Part shown: one piece after another, positions 47,838-59,615 of the stretch | How the letters are laid out: the number at the start of each line of letters is the position of its first letter | How positions within the stretch are numbered: the first letter of the stretch is position 1 | Assembly: GCA_030278955.1 (NCBI GenBank) | Contig: JAOANR010000004.1 | Location: 1,240,001 to 1,304,000 of the forward strand | DNA: 64,000 bases | Source: Hygrophila difformis | Taxonomy: Eukaryota; Streptophyta; Magnoliopsida; Lamiales; Acanthaceae | Reading direction: 5' to 3' | Translations under genes and position numbers: made by a program | The notes under the pieces: generated by a model | Told to the model about the DNA's origin: nothing | Databases searched by the model: none | Seen by the model: only the letters and a program-made list of their open reading frames with translations

Positions 47838-48027
47838 CTCCCTCCGTCCCATTCCAAATGTCCTACTTACTATTTTTGGATGTCCCATTACAAATGTCAT
47901 CTTTCTATAAATAGAAATAATTTTCCCCTCCAACAACTATGTGGACCCCACCATATACTCACAAACCAACTCTACCTTAATTCCCGTGCCCAACAGTAAC
48001 AAGACACTTGGAGTGGGACGGAGGGAG
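47838..48027. mobile_element. Stowaway MITE
   Basis: 190 bp with CTCCCTCCGTCCC and its inverted copy at the ends, flanked by TA. Nearly all plant Stowaway (Tc1/mariner) MITEs share these termini. Confidence 0.92.
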
Positions 48028-48035
48028 TATATATT

Positions 48036-49636
48036 AATCAAAACTTATCAGTTTATTTTATTTTATTTTCTTTAAAATATATCCGGGGAAAGGAGAGCCA
48101 TCGAATTAACTACTTGCATTTTTCCCAAAAAAAAATATAACTACTTGCAATGTAGTTTGAAAAACTCGACCATTTTGCTTACCTGCAGATTATTGAGAAA
48201 AAAGAAAAAATGAAATAATGAAATTCATTCTTGTGAGGGATCGGAACCGCCACCCTAAATTCGACATTAGTATGATATTGTCCGATTTGAGCTGAGCCGT
48301 CACAATTTTCTCTTTGGGCACCTTCCAAAATGCCCCATACTAATGGAGTTAGAGAATACATTATATACAAGACAACTTTCCTTTCTATTACCAATGTGGG
48401 ATTTGGTTTGAACCCAACAAATCTACTTGTAGTTGTGGGATATGGTTTAAGTGCTATAAACCTTCATATGATGAATCTGTTGAATAAGCTCTTTTACGAG
48501 ACGTCTTAGACCATCTCCAATGCAACGCCAAAAATGGCGTTGCACACTAAATTGGAGATTGCGGGCGCTCCAATGCGCCCGCATAAATGGCGGACGGGAA
48601 CGCCAAAAATGGCGTTCCCCAACAGTGCACCGCAATTTATTGCGGTGCACTGTTCATGCCGGCATTCTTTTTATTTTTTTTTTAATTTTTTTTCCTTTTT
48701 TTTATGTTTTATTTACTTTTTTATTTGATTTTTATTTTGTTTTATTTTTTTTTTTGTAAAATAAAATTTTTTTTGAATTAATATAATTGATAAATGAAAT
48801 ATTTTATGAATAGTAAAGGGAATCAAAATGGAATATTCTATTGTAGAGGGAAATTTAGAGTTGTGGGTTGGAGAGGGATAGTGGAAAACTGTAAATCTAA
48901 CTGTAAAATAGAGATAACGTAACTGTAAAATAGAGATGTGGGTTGAAGATGGCCTTAGAAGGAATTTTGTAATAGGTTCTTACTATCAATATGAATGATT
49001 GACGACTGAAATTAATGAAATTAGCATAACTAATAAATTCAATAGATTTTGGCGCTTTCCTTTATTTCAGTAATAGTAGCAAAAAAAATAAGCCAAAAAA
49101 AATAATAGTATCAAAAACTATTTATAGCCTGTATAGGTTATTCGGTAAAGAAAAAATAATAGTGGCAAAAATTATGAGTTGTATTTATGAATAAAATTTT
49201 CATTGATACGTGGGAGTGTGTGTAACGATTTGCAATTTATGTTGGGTTTATATAAACATATGATGGAGTGAAAAATAAATTTGTTTGATTGGTTAATGGT
49301 TAAACATGAAATAAGTTTGAATTCAATATTGCAATAGAAAATGTCAATCCAATCGGTTCATTAGGAATTTAATTAATTGATTCATTAGTGATAGAGGCAA
49401 TGAGTCAATTAATCAATTTTACTACCAAATGAATCATGATTATATTTTCATCAATCGTATAGGACAAGTAATTTAATTTTCTTCCCGTCCCTGTACATAA
49501 ATGCTGGATCCAACACATTAAACACATAATGAATAATACTACATTTCAACATAATAACCCGTACGCTACCTATGGGTGCGCATATCCTATAATCGTATAT
49601 AGAATGGCATTATGAGAGAGAAAGGAAAGGAGACAA
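48036..49636. repeat. Segmental duplication, copy 2
   Basis: Partner of 46048-47622. It starts eight bases after the Stowaway. It holds a Tourist MITE (48510-48954) absent from copy 1 and lacks copy 1's SINE. Confidence 0.8.
48510..48954. mobile_element. Tourist-like (PIF/Harbinger) MITE
   Basis: The left end GACCATCTCCAATGCA and the inverted right end GGCCATCTTCAACCCA are flanked by TTA on both sides. Left half has palindromes such as GCCAAAAATGGC. The unoccupied site is visible in copy 1 (CATCTTAAAAGGG near 46670). Confidence 0.85.
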
Positions 49637-50938
49637 GGGCTTTTTTTTTTTTAACACTAGGGTATATCCTCAATTCTCGTCCTTCAAAGATCGGTGAATA
49701 TTGAAGAATTGTCACTTCCAAAATAGAATTCTATATATACATAACGCTGGAACCCCAGAGTTTTACTTAAACTGCCACACTCTTATACTATTCAGACAAC
49801 TGCTTTGGTAAGAGACAGGGCATTTGTTTTTATTACAATATGAAATTCGCAAATGTACATTAAATTAATGTTTTATTCTGGGCTTATTAGTGCCCCACAA
49901 GAAGGTTCTGATATTTATATCGCCCTTGTCCTGATCCATACATTTCGTCAAAAATAGGCGATAAAAATATCTATAAGACACAAAAATGGAAGGCATTATT
50001 ACATGGATTTATTCTTTGAACATTATTAACTGAACACGGCTTTGCGAAAGGAGTTAGGCAACTAAAACCTAATTTCAAGAAAAGGGGTTTCAGATCTCTA
50101 CAATGACATTTATTCCCAATATACTACTTACTTCCTCCGGTTTTTTATTTTTTTTATTTTTATTTATTTTTATTTTTTTTAAAATTGCCACATTACCTTA
50201 TTTTGTTAGGTTAGAGAATAATTTTGAAGGTAAGCCTAAGATGAGTTTTGTAGTTTGTAATATCTACTTTCATTATCAGTTTACCATTTTTTATTTAGCA
50301 TTGTAACGAATTATATAAAATCATTCAAAGTCAGCTAATTGAAAACAGTAATCGCAATGTAGCAATTTTTTTTTTTTTTTTAAATTATAAAAACGAGGTA
50401 GTATTTGTTAGGTTATAGATCTAAATAAGTCGTTTTGACTCATGTTCGCTTGGAGTTCAGACAAGACAATATAGCCTAACAATTTAGTAATTAATGTTGT
50501 GGTGATGCGAGCAAAAATGGAGAGAACTATTTTTAAGGTAATATCGTTAAAGAGACTTGTGAGTGGATTTTTATGGGGAGATACAATGCAGATCATTCCA
50601 TTATAGTACTAGAATAAGATTATTTTGAAGATCAAGAATTATTATTATAATAAGGAAAAAAAGTAGAGGACTTTATTTTGTTATCACCCGGCCATTGCAA
50701 GTTTTGAAGATTGTTGTTTCCTTATTGCAAGGAGATCTTGGAGAAGGATGTTCAGCAAAATTATTAGGCCAGTGCAGTACTACATGTTTATAGATACTAC
50801 TGTACGTATAGTACAAAATTATTCCATGTTCATGTATTAGCCAAATGGTCTCCATTGACTCCTCTATCGTTTTATGTGGAACATATACATCAACACTCTC
50901 CTCTCTAGCAACTACCACTCGTATCGGATTGGGCATTG

Positions 50939-50982
<44 letters not shown>

Positions 50983-51400
50983 GATCTCTAGGTAATTAAG
51001 GCCATTCCATATTTAGGATGACAAACCCACCATAACTCTAATACCATGTTAAATTTGGGGACAATGGTTACATTCCGAAACTAATTAATAATAAGTGATG
51101 AAGTTGTCCCTATCCTTATAAATGAAAGAGAATGCCACAATCTTTTCAATATAAGATATGTGAACGAAGAATCGAAGATAGACTTCATGGGACCGAAAAT
51201 ACTATAAAAAATTTGATCAAAGGGGCAAAAAAAAATTTAAATAAATAAATAAATAAATAAATAAAAATAAAATAAATAAAACAAAAATGTACAACAAAAA
51301 GTATACTAAGAAAACATTTAGCTAACGAGGAATTTTCCCAAAATGACGACTATATTAATTATAAGAGGAAAATTCCAACCCAATCACTACTTACTCCGTT
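49637..51400. other. AT-rich intergenic region
   Basis: A SINE-like remnant lies at about 49670-49815. Homopolymer and short tandem runs include a T-run of nearly 40 at 50942-50979 and (AAAT)n at 51237-51265. No gene or clear transposon end is seen elsewhere. Confidence 0.4.
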
Positions 51401-51662
51401 GAGGGTGTCTCACGTGTGTGGGAAATATTTTTTTTATTTTTTTAGTGCGTTTTCTTTAAAAAAAAATCCAAATCGGTCGGTTAGTAAATTTTTGCCCCTA
51501 TATTTTTATCTATTTGCTAATCATTTTTTAATTTAGTCATAACTACGTAATAATTAGCATGAGATTGCAGGCGTGGCCGAAGTATATTACATTTTACATT
51601 TACCATAGCCAATTTGGAGTCCCCATACATAAAGCTTAATGCATTCATTTGCACACATTATA

Positions 51663-51921
51663 CTCCCTCTGTTTTTTATTTGCTATGGCCCCAACTTTCA
51701 CGCAGTCCAATGCAGATTTTAAATAACTAATAACTCAAGTCCCGTATAAGTAAAAATTCTCAAAGTTCGATATTTAAAAACTACACGACGAGATGAATCT
51801 AACAAGATCCCACTTGGTTATATTTTAACTTGTATAACTATGTTTAAAATTTAGGTCATAAAGCCTGTGTGTGAATAGTAACAAATTAGCCAATGTACCT
51901 ATTAGAAAAAAACAAAGGGAG
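51663..51921. mobile_element. Stowaway-like MITE in the palindrome's left arm
   Basis: Begins CTCCCTCTGTTTTTT, ends as its inverted copy AAAAAAACAAAGGGAG, and is flanked by TA. The sequence differs from the 47838 family. Confidence 0.7.
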
Positions 51922-52424
51922 TATATAGCAATTGGTCTTCATGTTTGGAGAAACACCAAAAACCACCGAGTCATAAAAAAAAGATTCACCTCGGTAGTTG
52001 CTGACCAGAACTCCGATGGCATCCAGCAAAGGTAATGCCCAATCCGATACGAAAATGGGCTTCGCACATAGGAGGGAATCGCTTGACCTAGATTTTCCAA
52101 GAGCACCATTTTGTAACCACAAAGAAACGACAACCATTCTTCCTACAACAATAATATAGCTTACCTTCATTTTCATTCCGGATAGATTCAACAACCCTTA
52201 TCTCAGCCGTTTGACCACATCTACAAAATGATATTCTTGGAAAATGTAATTCAAGCGATTCTCTGCTCTGTACGAAGCCATTTTCGCATTGGATTGGGCA
52301 GTATCTTCGCTTGATGCCATCAGAGTTCTGGTCAGTAGCTACCGCGGTGGATCTTCTTTTATGGATTGGTGGTTCTTAGTGTTTCTCCATAAAATGAATA
52401 CCAATTGTGATATATAATGTGGGA
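51922..52424. repeat. Inner palindrome
   Basis: Arms 51922-52085 and 52230-52424 are inverted copies (about 80% by eye), sharing GACCAGAACTC, GATGGCATC and GAGAAACAC. The - strand left arm is open for 102 codons, but I do not recognise a protein. The sequence could fold into a long hairpin. Confidence 0.65.
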
Positions 52425-52623
52425 AAAATGCCAAATATATCCGTTTTGTTTTAAAAAAAGCCAAATCTATCCTTTTTCTATTTTATTACCGAATTTATCC
52501 TCTACATATGCTAATTATATCCGGAAATATCCTAAATTCACTAATCGTGGAATGCCTGCTGACGTGGCAATAAATTAACTTAAACCCTACACGCTGGATC
52601 GAATTTGAAGTGTGTCTCAATTA

Positions 52624-53263
52624 GGGCTGGGGAAAAATACCGAATATACTGCATACCGCACATACCGTATCGAAAAAATACCGAAAATATCGAAATTTTC
52701 GGTATACCGTAATTTTCGGTATGGTATCATACCGTACCGTAAGATTTCGGTACAGTAACGGTATAATTTTTTGATACCGCGGTATACCGCCACCGTACCG
52801 AACTTTGGTATATACCACGGTATCGGTATATACCGCGATACCGTTATATACCGTAATATCGGTATGTTGGTATATAGCGAAAGTTCGGTATGCCGGTATA
52901 TACCGCAATACTGGTATGTCGGTATGTAGTGAATGTTCGGTATGTCGGTATATACTGCGATACGGTATGTCAGTATGTACTGAATGTTCGGATAGCGGTA
53001 TATACCGAACTTACCGGAATGTCGGTATGGAAACAGTATGGAAATATTTCATACCAAAACTTTTGGTATACCGAAATGTTTGGTACGACAATGGTATAAA
53101 AATTTTCATACCGTAAAGTTCAGTAAGGCATACGGTACGGAGAATTTTTTTCGGTATGATACCGTACCGAAAATTATGGTATACCGAAAATTTCGATATT
53201 TCTTTTTTCGATACGGTATGTGCGGTATGCGGTATACTCGGTATTTTTCCCCAGCCCTAATTG
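52624..53263. mobile_element. hAT-like MITE with GGTAT/ATACC interior
   Basis: Terminal inverted repeat TAGGGCTGGGGAAAAATACC at both ends. The interior is a long array of degenerate CGGTATATACCG words in both orientations. It lies in the centre of the larger palindrome. The flanks read CTCAAT and ATTGAG, which belong to the surrounding arms, so a duplication cannot be separated from the palindrome. Confidence 0.6.
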
Positions 53264-53700
53264 AGAGACACTTCAAATCCCATCCAGCGTGTAGGGTTTA
53301 AGTTAATTTATTGCCACGTCAGCAGCCATTCCACGATTAGTGAATTTAGGATATTTCCGGATATAATTAGCATATGTAGAGGATAAATTCGGTAATAAAA
53401 TAAAAAAAAGATAGATTTGGTTTTTTTTTTAAAAACAAAACGGATATATTTGGCCTTTTTTCCATATAATGTGTGCAAATGAATGTATTAAGCCGATGTG
53501 CTATGTGTGGGGACTCCAGATTGGCCACGTTCGATGTAAAATATGATTTATTTCGGCCACATCAGCAATTTTACAGTATGTAATTAGGACCAAATTAAAA
53601 AATATTAGCAAATGAAGCGGACTATATGAGACAAAAATTTACTAATCGACCGATTTGAATTTTTTTTTTTGAAGAAAACAGACTAAACAAACATTTTTTC

Positions 53701-53945
53701 TTATGTGTGTGTCCCACAATATATACTCAGTATACTGTAAAATTGAGTCCCATTTACAATAGTTAAAGTGGATGGTAAAAATTAAAGTGAGTTTAAATTG
53801 CTAATCCGAAAAGATGTGTGATATATTGTATAGATAGTTAATTTTAATGATACAGGTGGGGTAGTCTTTAGAATAATTGCCTAATTATGATACAACTGCC
53901 TTGCTCTCCTGCAGGTTTTTCATTTATAACCATCTACAAATGAGA
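53701..53945. other. Short unassigned spacer
   Basis: AT-rich, no recognised feature. Confidence 0.4.
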
Positions 53946-53949
53946 CTGA

Positions 53950-54468
53950 TAGGCTCGTGAATTATTCGAGCTCGGCTCGGCCAAAATTCGGTCCAAACTC
54001 GACTAGAAATAGCTCGGTTCGAGCTCGATTCGGCTCGTAACACATGATCTCAAGCCGAGCCAACTACTATTCGGGTCGAAAGCTCGATAATAGGCTCGAT
54101 TTATTTTTATACATATATTTATTTATTAGTAAATATAGAAATTCTATTAAACATTAAAAGTATAAGTGTTATTATTGTTCATATCTTCTAATTTTTAAAT
54201 TATAAAAAATATATTATTAATAAATATATTTTTTAAAATTATTTAAATATGTAGATTATATAAAATATAATTAAATATATGCAATGTATTAAATATTATT
54301 CCTTTATAAATTATGTGAGAATGAAAATGATATTGTTCGAGCTCGGCTCGAATTCGAATTAGCTTGGTCAACGCTCGGCTCGGTCAAAGCTCGGCTCGAA
54401 TTTTTATGAGCTCAAGCCGAGCTTACCAGTATTCGGGCTGGGCTCGGCTCGTTTACAACCCTGCATCT
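53950..54468. mobile_element. Foldback MITE rich in GAGCTCGGCTCG
   Basis: Both ends carry CTCGGCTCG-type words in opposite orientation around an AT-rich centre, ending GGCTCGTTTACAACCCTG. This terminus style is common in hAT MITEs. The left end is less well defined. Confidence 0.5.
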
Positions 54469-54892
54469 ACCTATTAAAATAATCAAATTGTTATTTCTAT
54501 CTGCATAACTAGTTGTAGCTGCTGAGAAATGTAGATTTTGATATGGATCTAAGCTTTAGTTTGGCATGAAATGTCTTTATGGATAAAATTGGTTAATAGT
54601 GAAACATACATGACTATTTGAATATTTATTGGAAAAAATGTCAAAATGTTGTTGTAACATTGCTCATTTTTCAATTTGATGCCATAATTTTGTAGTTTTC
54701 TAATTCGGTGACATAGGATTGATAATGATCTCAAAAATGGTCCCATCAGGCCTTAATCACCCCCGGCATGCATTTCCTAAAGTAACACGAGATAAGTATA
54801 AATAATTAATTTAATTATGCCGTATAGGTGCCATGTAGTTATTAACTAGGGGTGAAAACGGGACAGATACGGGCGGATAATGCTCTTCCCGT

Positions 54893-55631
54893 CAGGGGCG
54901 GACCTGTATAGGGGCCTGGGGGTGCCCAGGCCCCACCATTATTTTCTTTTTTCTTTTTTAATATATTATATATACCTATTTTATTTTATAATATACTTAA
55001 TATATATGTTTAATTATTTTATATTTATTTTTTTCTTCTCCCATTTAAATAAAAATTCATAAATTATTTTTATATTTGCTTTAATATGCTCCAAATTTGA
55101 TTATATAATTCACTTTGCCCAATTGTAAATATTATCGAGTAGTCATTTGTTTAATCATTTTCAATAACTATATTATATTATCAAAATGATATTATAAGAA
55201 TATGGTCCTTATAACATCTTAAAATATAATTAGAAAACTTCAATTTTTCTATAAAATATACTTCGTACTAACTATAATAGAAAAAATAATTTCTATATAT
55301 TTATTTTTAGTTAAGTTGTGTACCCAAAATGTTGTCTATATGACAAGGAATTTAACACATACATAGTTTTTTACAAATGTGTATAAACTTTAAAACAAAA
55401 AATTACAACTGAAACCTTTTACAGATAAGAGCTAATTTGCACACGATACTATGTATACGAAATATCAAAAGTAAAACTAAAGAATATGGAAAGATGCTGA
55501 AAAAATAATCATAATTATTTTAAAAAATGAGGCCCTAAAAATTGAACTTTTCGTCGTGGAAGAATACGTATTACACAAGCTATTAATCGAGACTAGGACC
55601 CCCCATCAAAAATTTTCTGGGTCCGCCTCTG
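54893..55631. mobile_element. hAT element B (inner)
   Basis: 739 bp, ends CAGGGGCGGACC and the inverted GGGTCCGCCTCTG, flanked by an exact 8-bp duplication CTTCCCGT (54885-54892 and 55632-55639). No transposase; AT-rich interior. Confidence 0.9.
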
Positions 55632-55849
55632 CTTCCCGTATCCTATCCCATATTTTTTTGTCGAATACGGAATCGGATACGAATAGCCCGAATACGAATA
55701 CGAATTTGAATATTTCGGGATACGGATATGGGACGGATATATAACGAATTCGGATTTTAACGGATAAAATGATCGGATAATTTTTAAAATCTAATTTTTG
55801 AGGTGGTTCCTTTCGTTATCATTTGGTGATTCACTTCCTTCAACAAGCC

Positions 55850-56345
55850 ACGGGGCATTTAATAAGATACTTTAGGTTGCAATTACATCGTCATTCTCGT
55901 CTGCGCCACCACACTGTACAACGGCAAGATCGATGCAGCCGCTCCCAACTCCACTTATATAATCTAATGCCCCATCATGATTTTCATATAATTCAAAAAT
56001 CCAAATAAAATCAATAAAATATATATATATGAATACATCAAATCTGGGTAGAACATTTAAAGGATGATATTGGGAAGCATAACAGTGATGAAAGAGAGAG
56101 ACCGGCGGCAGCAGCAGTGGCGTAGTGAGATGGCGGCGGGAAGCAAAAGCGGTGCTGTTGCGGTTCACAGAGAGGCGACGCTGGCGGCAGAAGCAGGATG
56201 GGTGGCGCACGGCGAGGCAGGAGAGGAGAGCAGCGCACAACAGGCGGCTGGGTCGGAGGAGACGTGAAGCAGACGGTGGTGCAAGGTTGGCGGTGGCGAG
56301 TCGGGGCAGCAGTCCAGGCCTGTCGGATCTGGGAGCCAAGGAGCA
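55850..56345. other. GC-rich segment inside hAT element A
   Basis: Composition changes sharply from AT-rich to GC-rich (GGCGGCAGC, GCGGCGGGAAGC). The - strand is open from 56339 to 55872 (155 codons), Arg/Pro/Leu-rich at its start. It does not resemble a known family. A captured host exon or UTR is possible. Confidence 0.35.
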
Positions 56346-56876
56346 GATTCCAATTTTGTGGTTTGGAATGACTAATGAGACTATAATTAGGGACTAGGGA
56401 GGGAGGAAAGATGCGTAGGAATTAGGTTAGGATAATATATAATAATATGTATAAAATAAAATTTATATATATGAAATCCGGATATCCGAATAGGATATAT
56501 CCGAATAGGATATCCGGATAATATCCGGACAATATCCGAAAAAATTCGGATACGGGCGGATATTTCCAATCCCATATCCGGTCCCGTATCCGGTTTTTAA
56601 TATCCGTATCCGACAAATATCCGACGGATAGTAAAATTCGGATACGAATTCGAATATAATCGAATACGGCATCGGATCGGGCGGATATTATCCGCCCACT
56701 TTCACCCCTATTATTAACTGAATTTGACTCACACTTGTACACTTTCTAACCCCATTCCTACTTTAATGGCCACCTTACAACCCTACAAGTACGCAGTAAA
56801 TGGTTAGAAAGTATCCACATGTGTAGGTCAAACCCAGTCAATACATACGTGACACATACACGGCACAATTAAATTA

Positions 56877-57066
56877 CTCCCTCTGTCCCAACTGAAATGT
56901 CTTACTTATTATTTTTGGATGTCTCATCACAAATGTCTTCTTTCTATAAATAAAAATAATTTTCCCCTCTAACAACTATGTGGACCTCATCATAAACTCA
57001 TAAATCAACTCTACCTTAATTCCCATCCCCAACAGTAACAAGAGATTATCAATGTGACGGAGGGAC
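56877..57066. mobile_element. Stowaway MITE, second copy
   Basis: Same family as 47838-48027: CTCCCTCTGTCCC start, shared interior (CTATAAATA, ATTTTCCCCTC, CAACTATGTGGACC), and GTGACGGAGGGAC end. It is more diverged and interrupts the right arm of the long-TIR element. Confidence 0.85.
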
Positions 57067-57235
57067 ATTATTTACACTAATCTCGTGCCACGTCAGCAAA
57101 TGTGAGTAATTAAGGCTCAATGAGACCATTTTAGAGACCATTACTAAATTTATGACACCAAATTAAAAACTCTAAATTATAGCACCAAATTAAAAAATAG
57201 GCAAAGTTATGACACAATTTTGTGATTTTTCCCTT

Positions 57236-57567
57236 ATTAATTCCATACTCGCGCCAGAGGGCCATTTTTATTCAATTACATCAACACACCACTACAATAC
57301 ATTTATTATACATATTAGGGGAAATGAATAAAAATGGCCATTACAAGGAGCCTATTCCACGTTTAGGCCATTATAAGTTGAATTTCCAGAATTAGGCCAT
57401 TAAAAACACATGTTGAATGAAATTAAGCCATAAGGACCAATTTGAAATTAATTAATAACCCAACAACTTTTCCTTTATTTTCTTTAAAACCCCAAAAGTT
57501 TGACTTTATATACTTTAGTCTTATTTCAAAAGTTTTCTATACACATGAGACCCAAGCGCATTAAAAT
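57236..57567. other. Sequence upstream of the pararetrovirus primer site
   Basis: No gene. The stretch after about 57480 has a TATA-like TTTATATAC at 57502-57510 and may be viral leader or unrelated flank. The left limit of viral DNA could not be set. Confidence 0.35.
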
Positions 57568-57579
57568 TGGTATCAGAGC
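57568..57579 (+). promoter_or_regulatory. tRNA-Met primer-binding site
   Basis: TGGTATCAGAGC, complementary to the 3' end of plant initiator tRNA-Met, the primer used by all plant pararetroviruses. It lies about 200 bp before the first viral ORF. Confidence 0.85.
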
Positions 57580-57780
57580 CTAGGTTTTATTGAAGAACAT
57601 ATTAATTATATTATATATAATATTTTATTTCTTAATCGAGAAGATTTAATTATTTAATGGATTCAATTAATTTGAAACCAACGAGTTATTTCCAAATTTT
57701 GGAAATAAAAAATAGAAATTTCCAAAGGAAATTCTTGAACTTGTCCACAAGACAAGATTTTATTAAAAGAAATTTCTTTC

Positions 57781-58170
57781 ATGAAAATGAGAGGAACTGA
57801 CTGGAAAGAAATTGATCCGGATAGCTCTAAGTTCTCACAAGACTTAAGAGAAATCCAAAAGACAATTCAAGATTATGGTAACCGGGTATTAATTTTACCT
57901 GGAAAAATAGATAACTTGAATCAATCAACAGAGGAGATCTTGAAATTATTTCAAGATCTAAAGAAAGAGATTTTAAATCTGAAATTTGATATTTCGGATA
58001 TCAAGAAAAGGCAGAAGGATATTCCTGGATCTTCCAAGAATAACCAAGCCAATATTAGAGATGCATTCGGACCCGTACAAGCTTTACATCAAAAGGGTAA
58101 AGCAACTATGGTTCCAAAGCAGAAATCACAAGAAGAGCTTATGATCGATCTACTGAAAACAGTCGAATGA
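57781..58170 (+). CDS. Pararetrovirus small coiled-coil ORF
   Basis: 129 residues, still open. Residues about 15-80 form heptads (repeated I/L every 3-4 positions), and the C-terminal part is basic with Lys and Gln. Virion-associated proteins of pararetroviruses have this build: a coiled coil and a basic nucleic-acid-binding tail. The stop overlaps the next start as ATGA (58167-58170), a coupling arrangement known in this family. Assignment is by position and shape, not by clear homology. Confidence 0.55.
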   Translation: MKMRGTDWKEIDPDSSKFSQDLREIQKTIQDYGNRVLILPGKIDNLNQSTEEILKLFQDLKKEILNLKFDISDIKKRQKDIPGSSKNNQANIRDAFGPVQALHQKGKATMVPKQKSQEELMIDLLKTVE

Positions 58171-59615
58171 ATGTTTTCAGGGTAGATCTATCAAATCTAC
58201 AAGAATTAGCAGAATCGTTTTCCCAACTTGGGATTATGGATCTGGTTAATGTAAAACCCAATGAAGTTCTTCAATTGGGTTATGCGGAAGAATCAGGATC
58301 CAACGTAACCCACGATGGACCGCCTGACGTCCCAATGAGAGAAAGTACAGATTTCCACATGAACATGTATCCTGAGGTACATCTCAATACAAGACGAAAC
58401 CCAAGACGGAACCCAAGTAGAGCACCAGAATCCACACCGTGGGCCAAGACAATGTTACAACCATTAAATCCATATGGCATAACACTGAACCTCGATGTTA
58501 TCGACTTCCGAAATATCAAAGATCTGATTGACGAATGGGTAGCTTCAATGAAGATTGCAGCAACCACCCCGGATCTCGATAAAGAAAACTTTGTCAGATT
58601 AATAGAGCTAAGCCTCGAAGGATCGGCAAAGCTGGGCTGGAAAAACTCCACGGCGGCTTTAAAGAAGCAAATACTCGAAGGAGAATCCAAAAGTAAAATA
58701 TGCGAAAGATTTGGCCTCTTATTCAAAACCCATTTTGTAGGAGATGGTTATTTTGAAGAACAGAGAACCGAAAAAATTAAGGTCTATACCCAAGCACTAT
58801 TGGGTATGGAGTTAAGAAGTATTTGCGCAGTAGACGAATATATCTACTGGTTTCGTAAATACTATTTTCGGAGTAAAATGACAGCTGAAGTAGCATGTCC
58901 CATGTTCTTTGCAAAAATCTGCAGCCCATGGAGAGAGATTTTGATCCAGTCGTACACAGTACCCCCTGGTACAGTGGACTCAATAGCCCGAAGAATGTCC
59001 TTCATAAAGGATAAGCTCAGAGAATGGTGTCAACAGGCAGCAGCCCAAAAGAACATCAAGAGACTAAGAGGTAAAATAAAAATAACCCCTTTTTGCTATG
59101 AAAATAACGATTTTCCAACAATTATAGGAGAATCAGAAGAAAAGAGAAGAAAGAAGAAGAGTCGAGGCTCATACAGTAAGAGTTTCAGAAGACCTCCATT
59201 CTGAAGAAGAAGAGCATGGTGGTCCAAGAGCAAGGCCAAAACATACAAAACTGGACAAAGAACGAAAACGACGAAGAGTTCATCCCAAGGCTCAACTAGC
59301 TCAGCAGCAAGGAGCACGGGGAGAACGACGTCCAAGAGAACGTTCAGACGAGCCCATACCTGAGCCAACGAAAGCTTCAAGGACTGCAACTGTTGGAAGT
59401 GTGGAGCCAGAGTTCATATCTCACCCGATTGCCCCCAGAATCGTGAGATACGAATGTATGAAGCCACGGAAGATATCGTGGAAGCGGTCTACCATGGAAA
59501 GCTGGTACCAGTCTATCAGTTTGAAGACATCCCCTCGGATGAAAGCATCTACGAGGAAGAATTAAGAAATGACTCGAACTCATATTCAGATGGATCTTCA
59601 ACCGAGTCTGACTGA
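58167..59615 (+). pseudogene. Pararetrovirus coat protein, two in-frame stops
   Basis: The first 345 codons are open and hold the capsid core, then a basic Lys/Arg-rich stretch. In the same frame, TGA codons occur at 59202 and 59361. After them comes the C-x-C-x2-C-x4-H-x4-C finger (59385-59432) that marks caulimovirid coat proteins, and an acidic tail ending at the TGA of 59613-59615. The frame is unchanged from start to end, so the damage is by point changes. The tail overlaps the start of the movement-protein frame. Confidence 0.8.

Larger units (their letters stand above)
51410..53700. mobile_element. Large palindromic (foldback) element
   Basis: The right arm (about 53230-53700) is the inverted copy of the left arm (51410-51660 plus 52425-52645). 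Shared landmarks include GGAGTCCCCA, CATTTGCACACATTAT and TTGCCACGTCAGCAG on one strand or the other. The left arm is split by a Stowaway-like MITE and a second palindrome. The centre is GGTATACCG-rich sequence with TAGGGCTGGGGAAAAATACC ends. No transposase was found. Confidence 0.7.
54847..56710. mobile_element. hAT element A (outer)
   Basis: Ends TAGGGGTGAAAACGGG and the inverted TTTCACCCCTA, flanked by an exact 8-bp duplication TTATTAAC (54839-54846 and 56711-56718). Without the inner insert it is about 1.1 kb. Subterminal regions are full of GGATA/TATCC words. The centre (55850-56345) is GC-rich. Confidence 0.85.
54620..57235. mobile_element. Long-terminal-inverted-repeat element hosting three insertions
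   Basis: The left arm 54620-54846 matches the inverted right arm 56711-57235 (once the Stowaway is removed). The ends read GGAAAAAATGTCAAAATG and, inverted, GGGAAAAATCACAAAATTG. Arms of over 200 bp fit a Mutator-like non-autonomous element. A clear target duplication was not found. Confidence 0.65.

Noticed and set aside
52621..53301. Tyr/Arg/Val-rich frames on both strands
   Set aside because: They are translations of the GGTATACCG repeat array.
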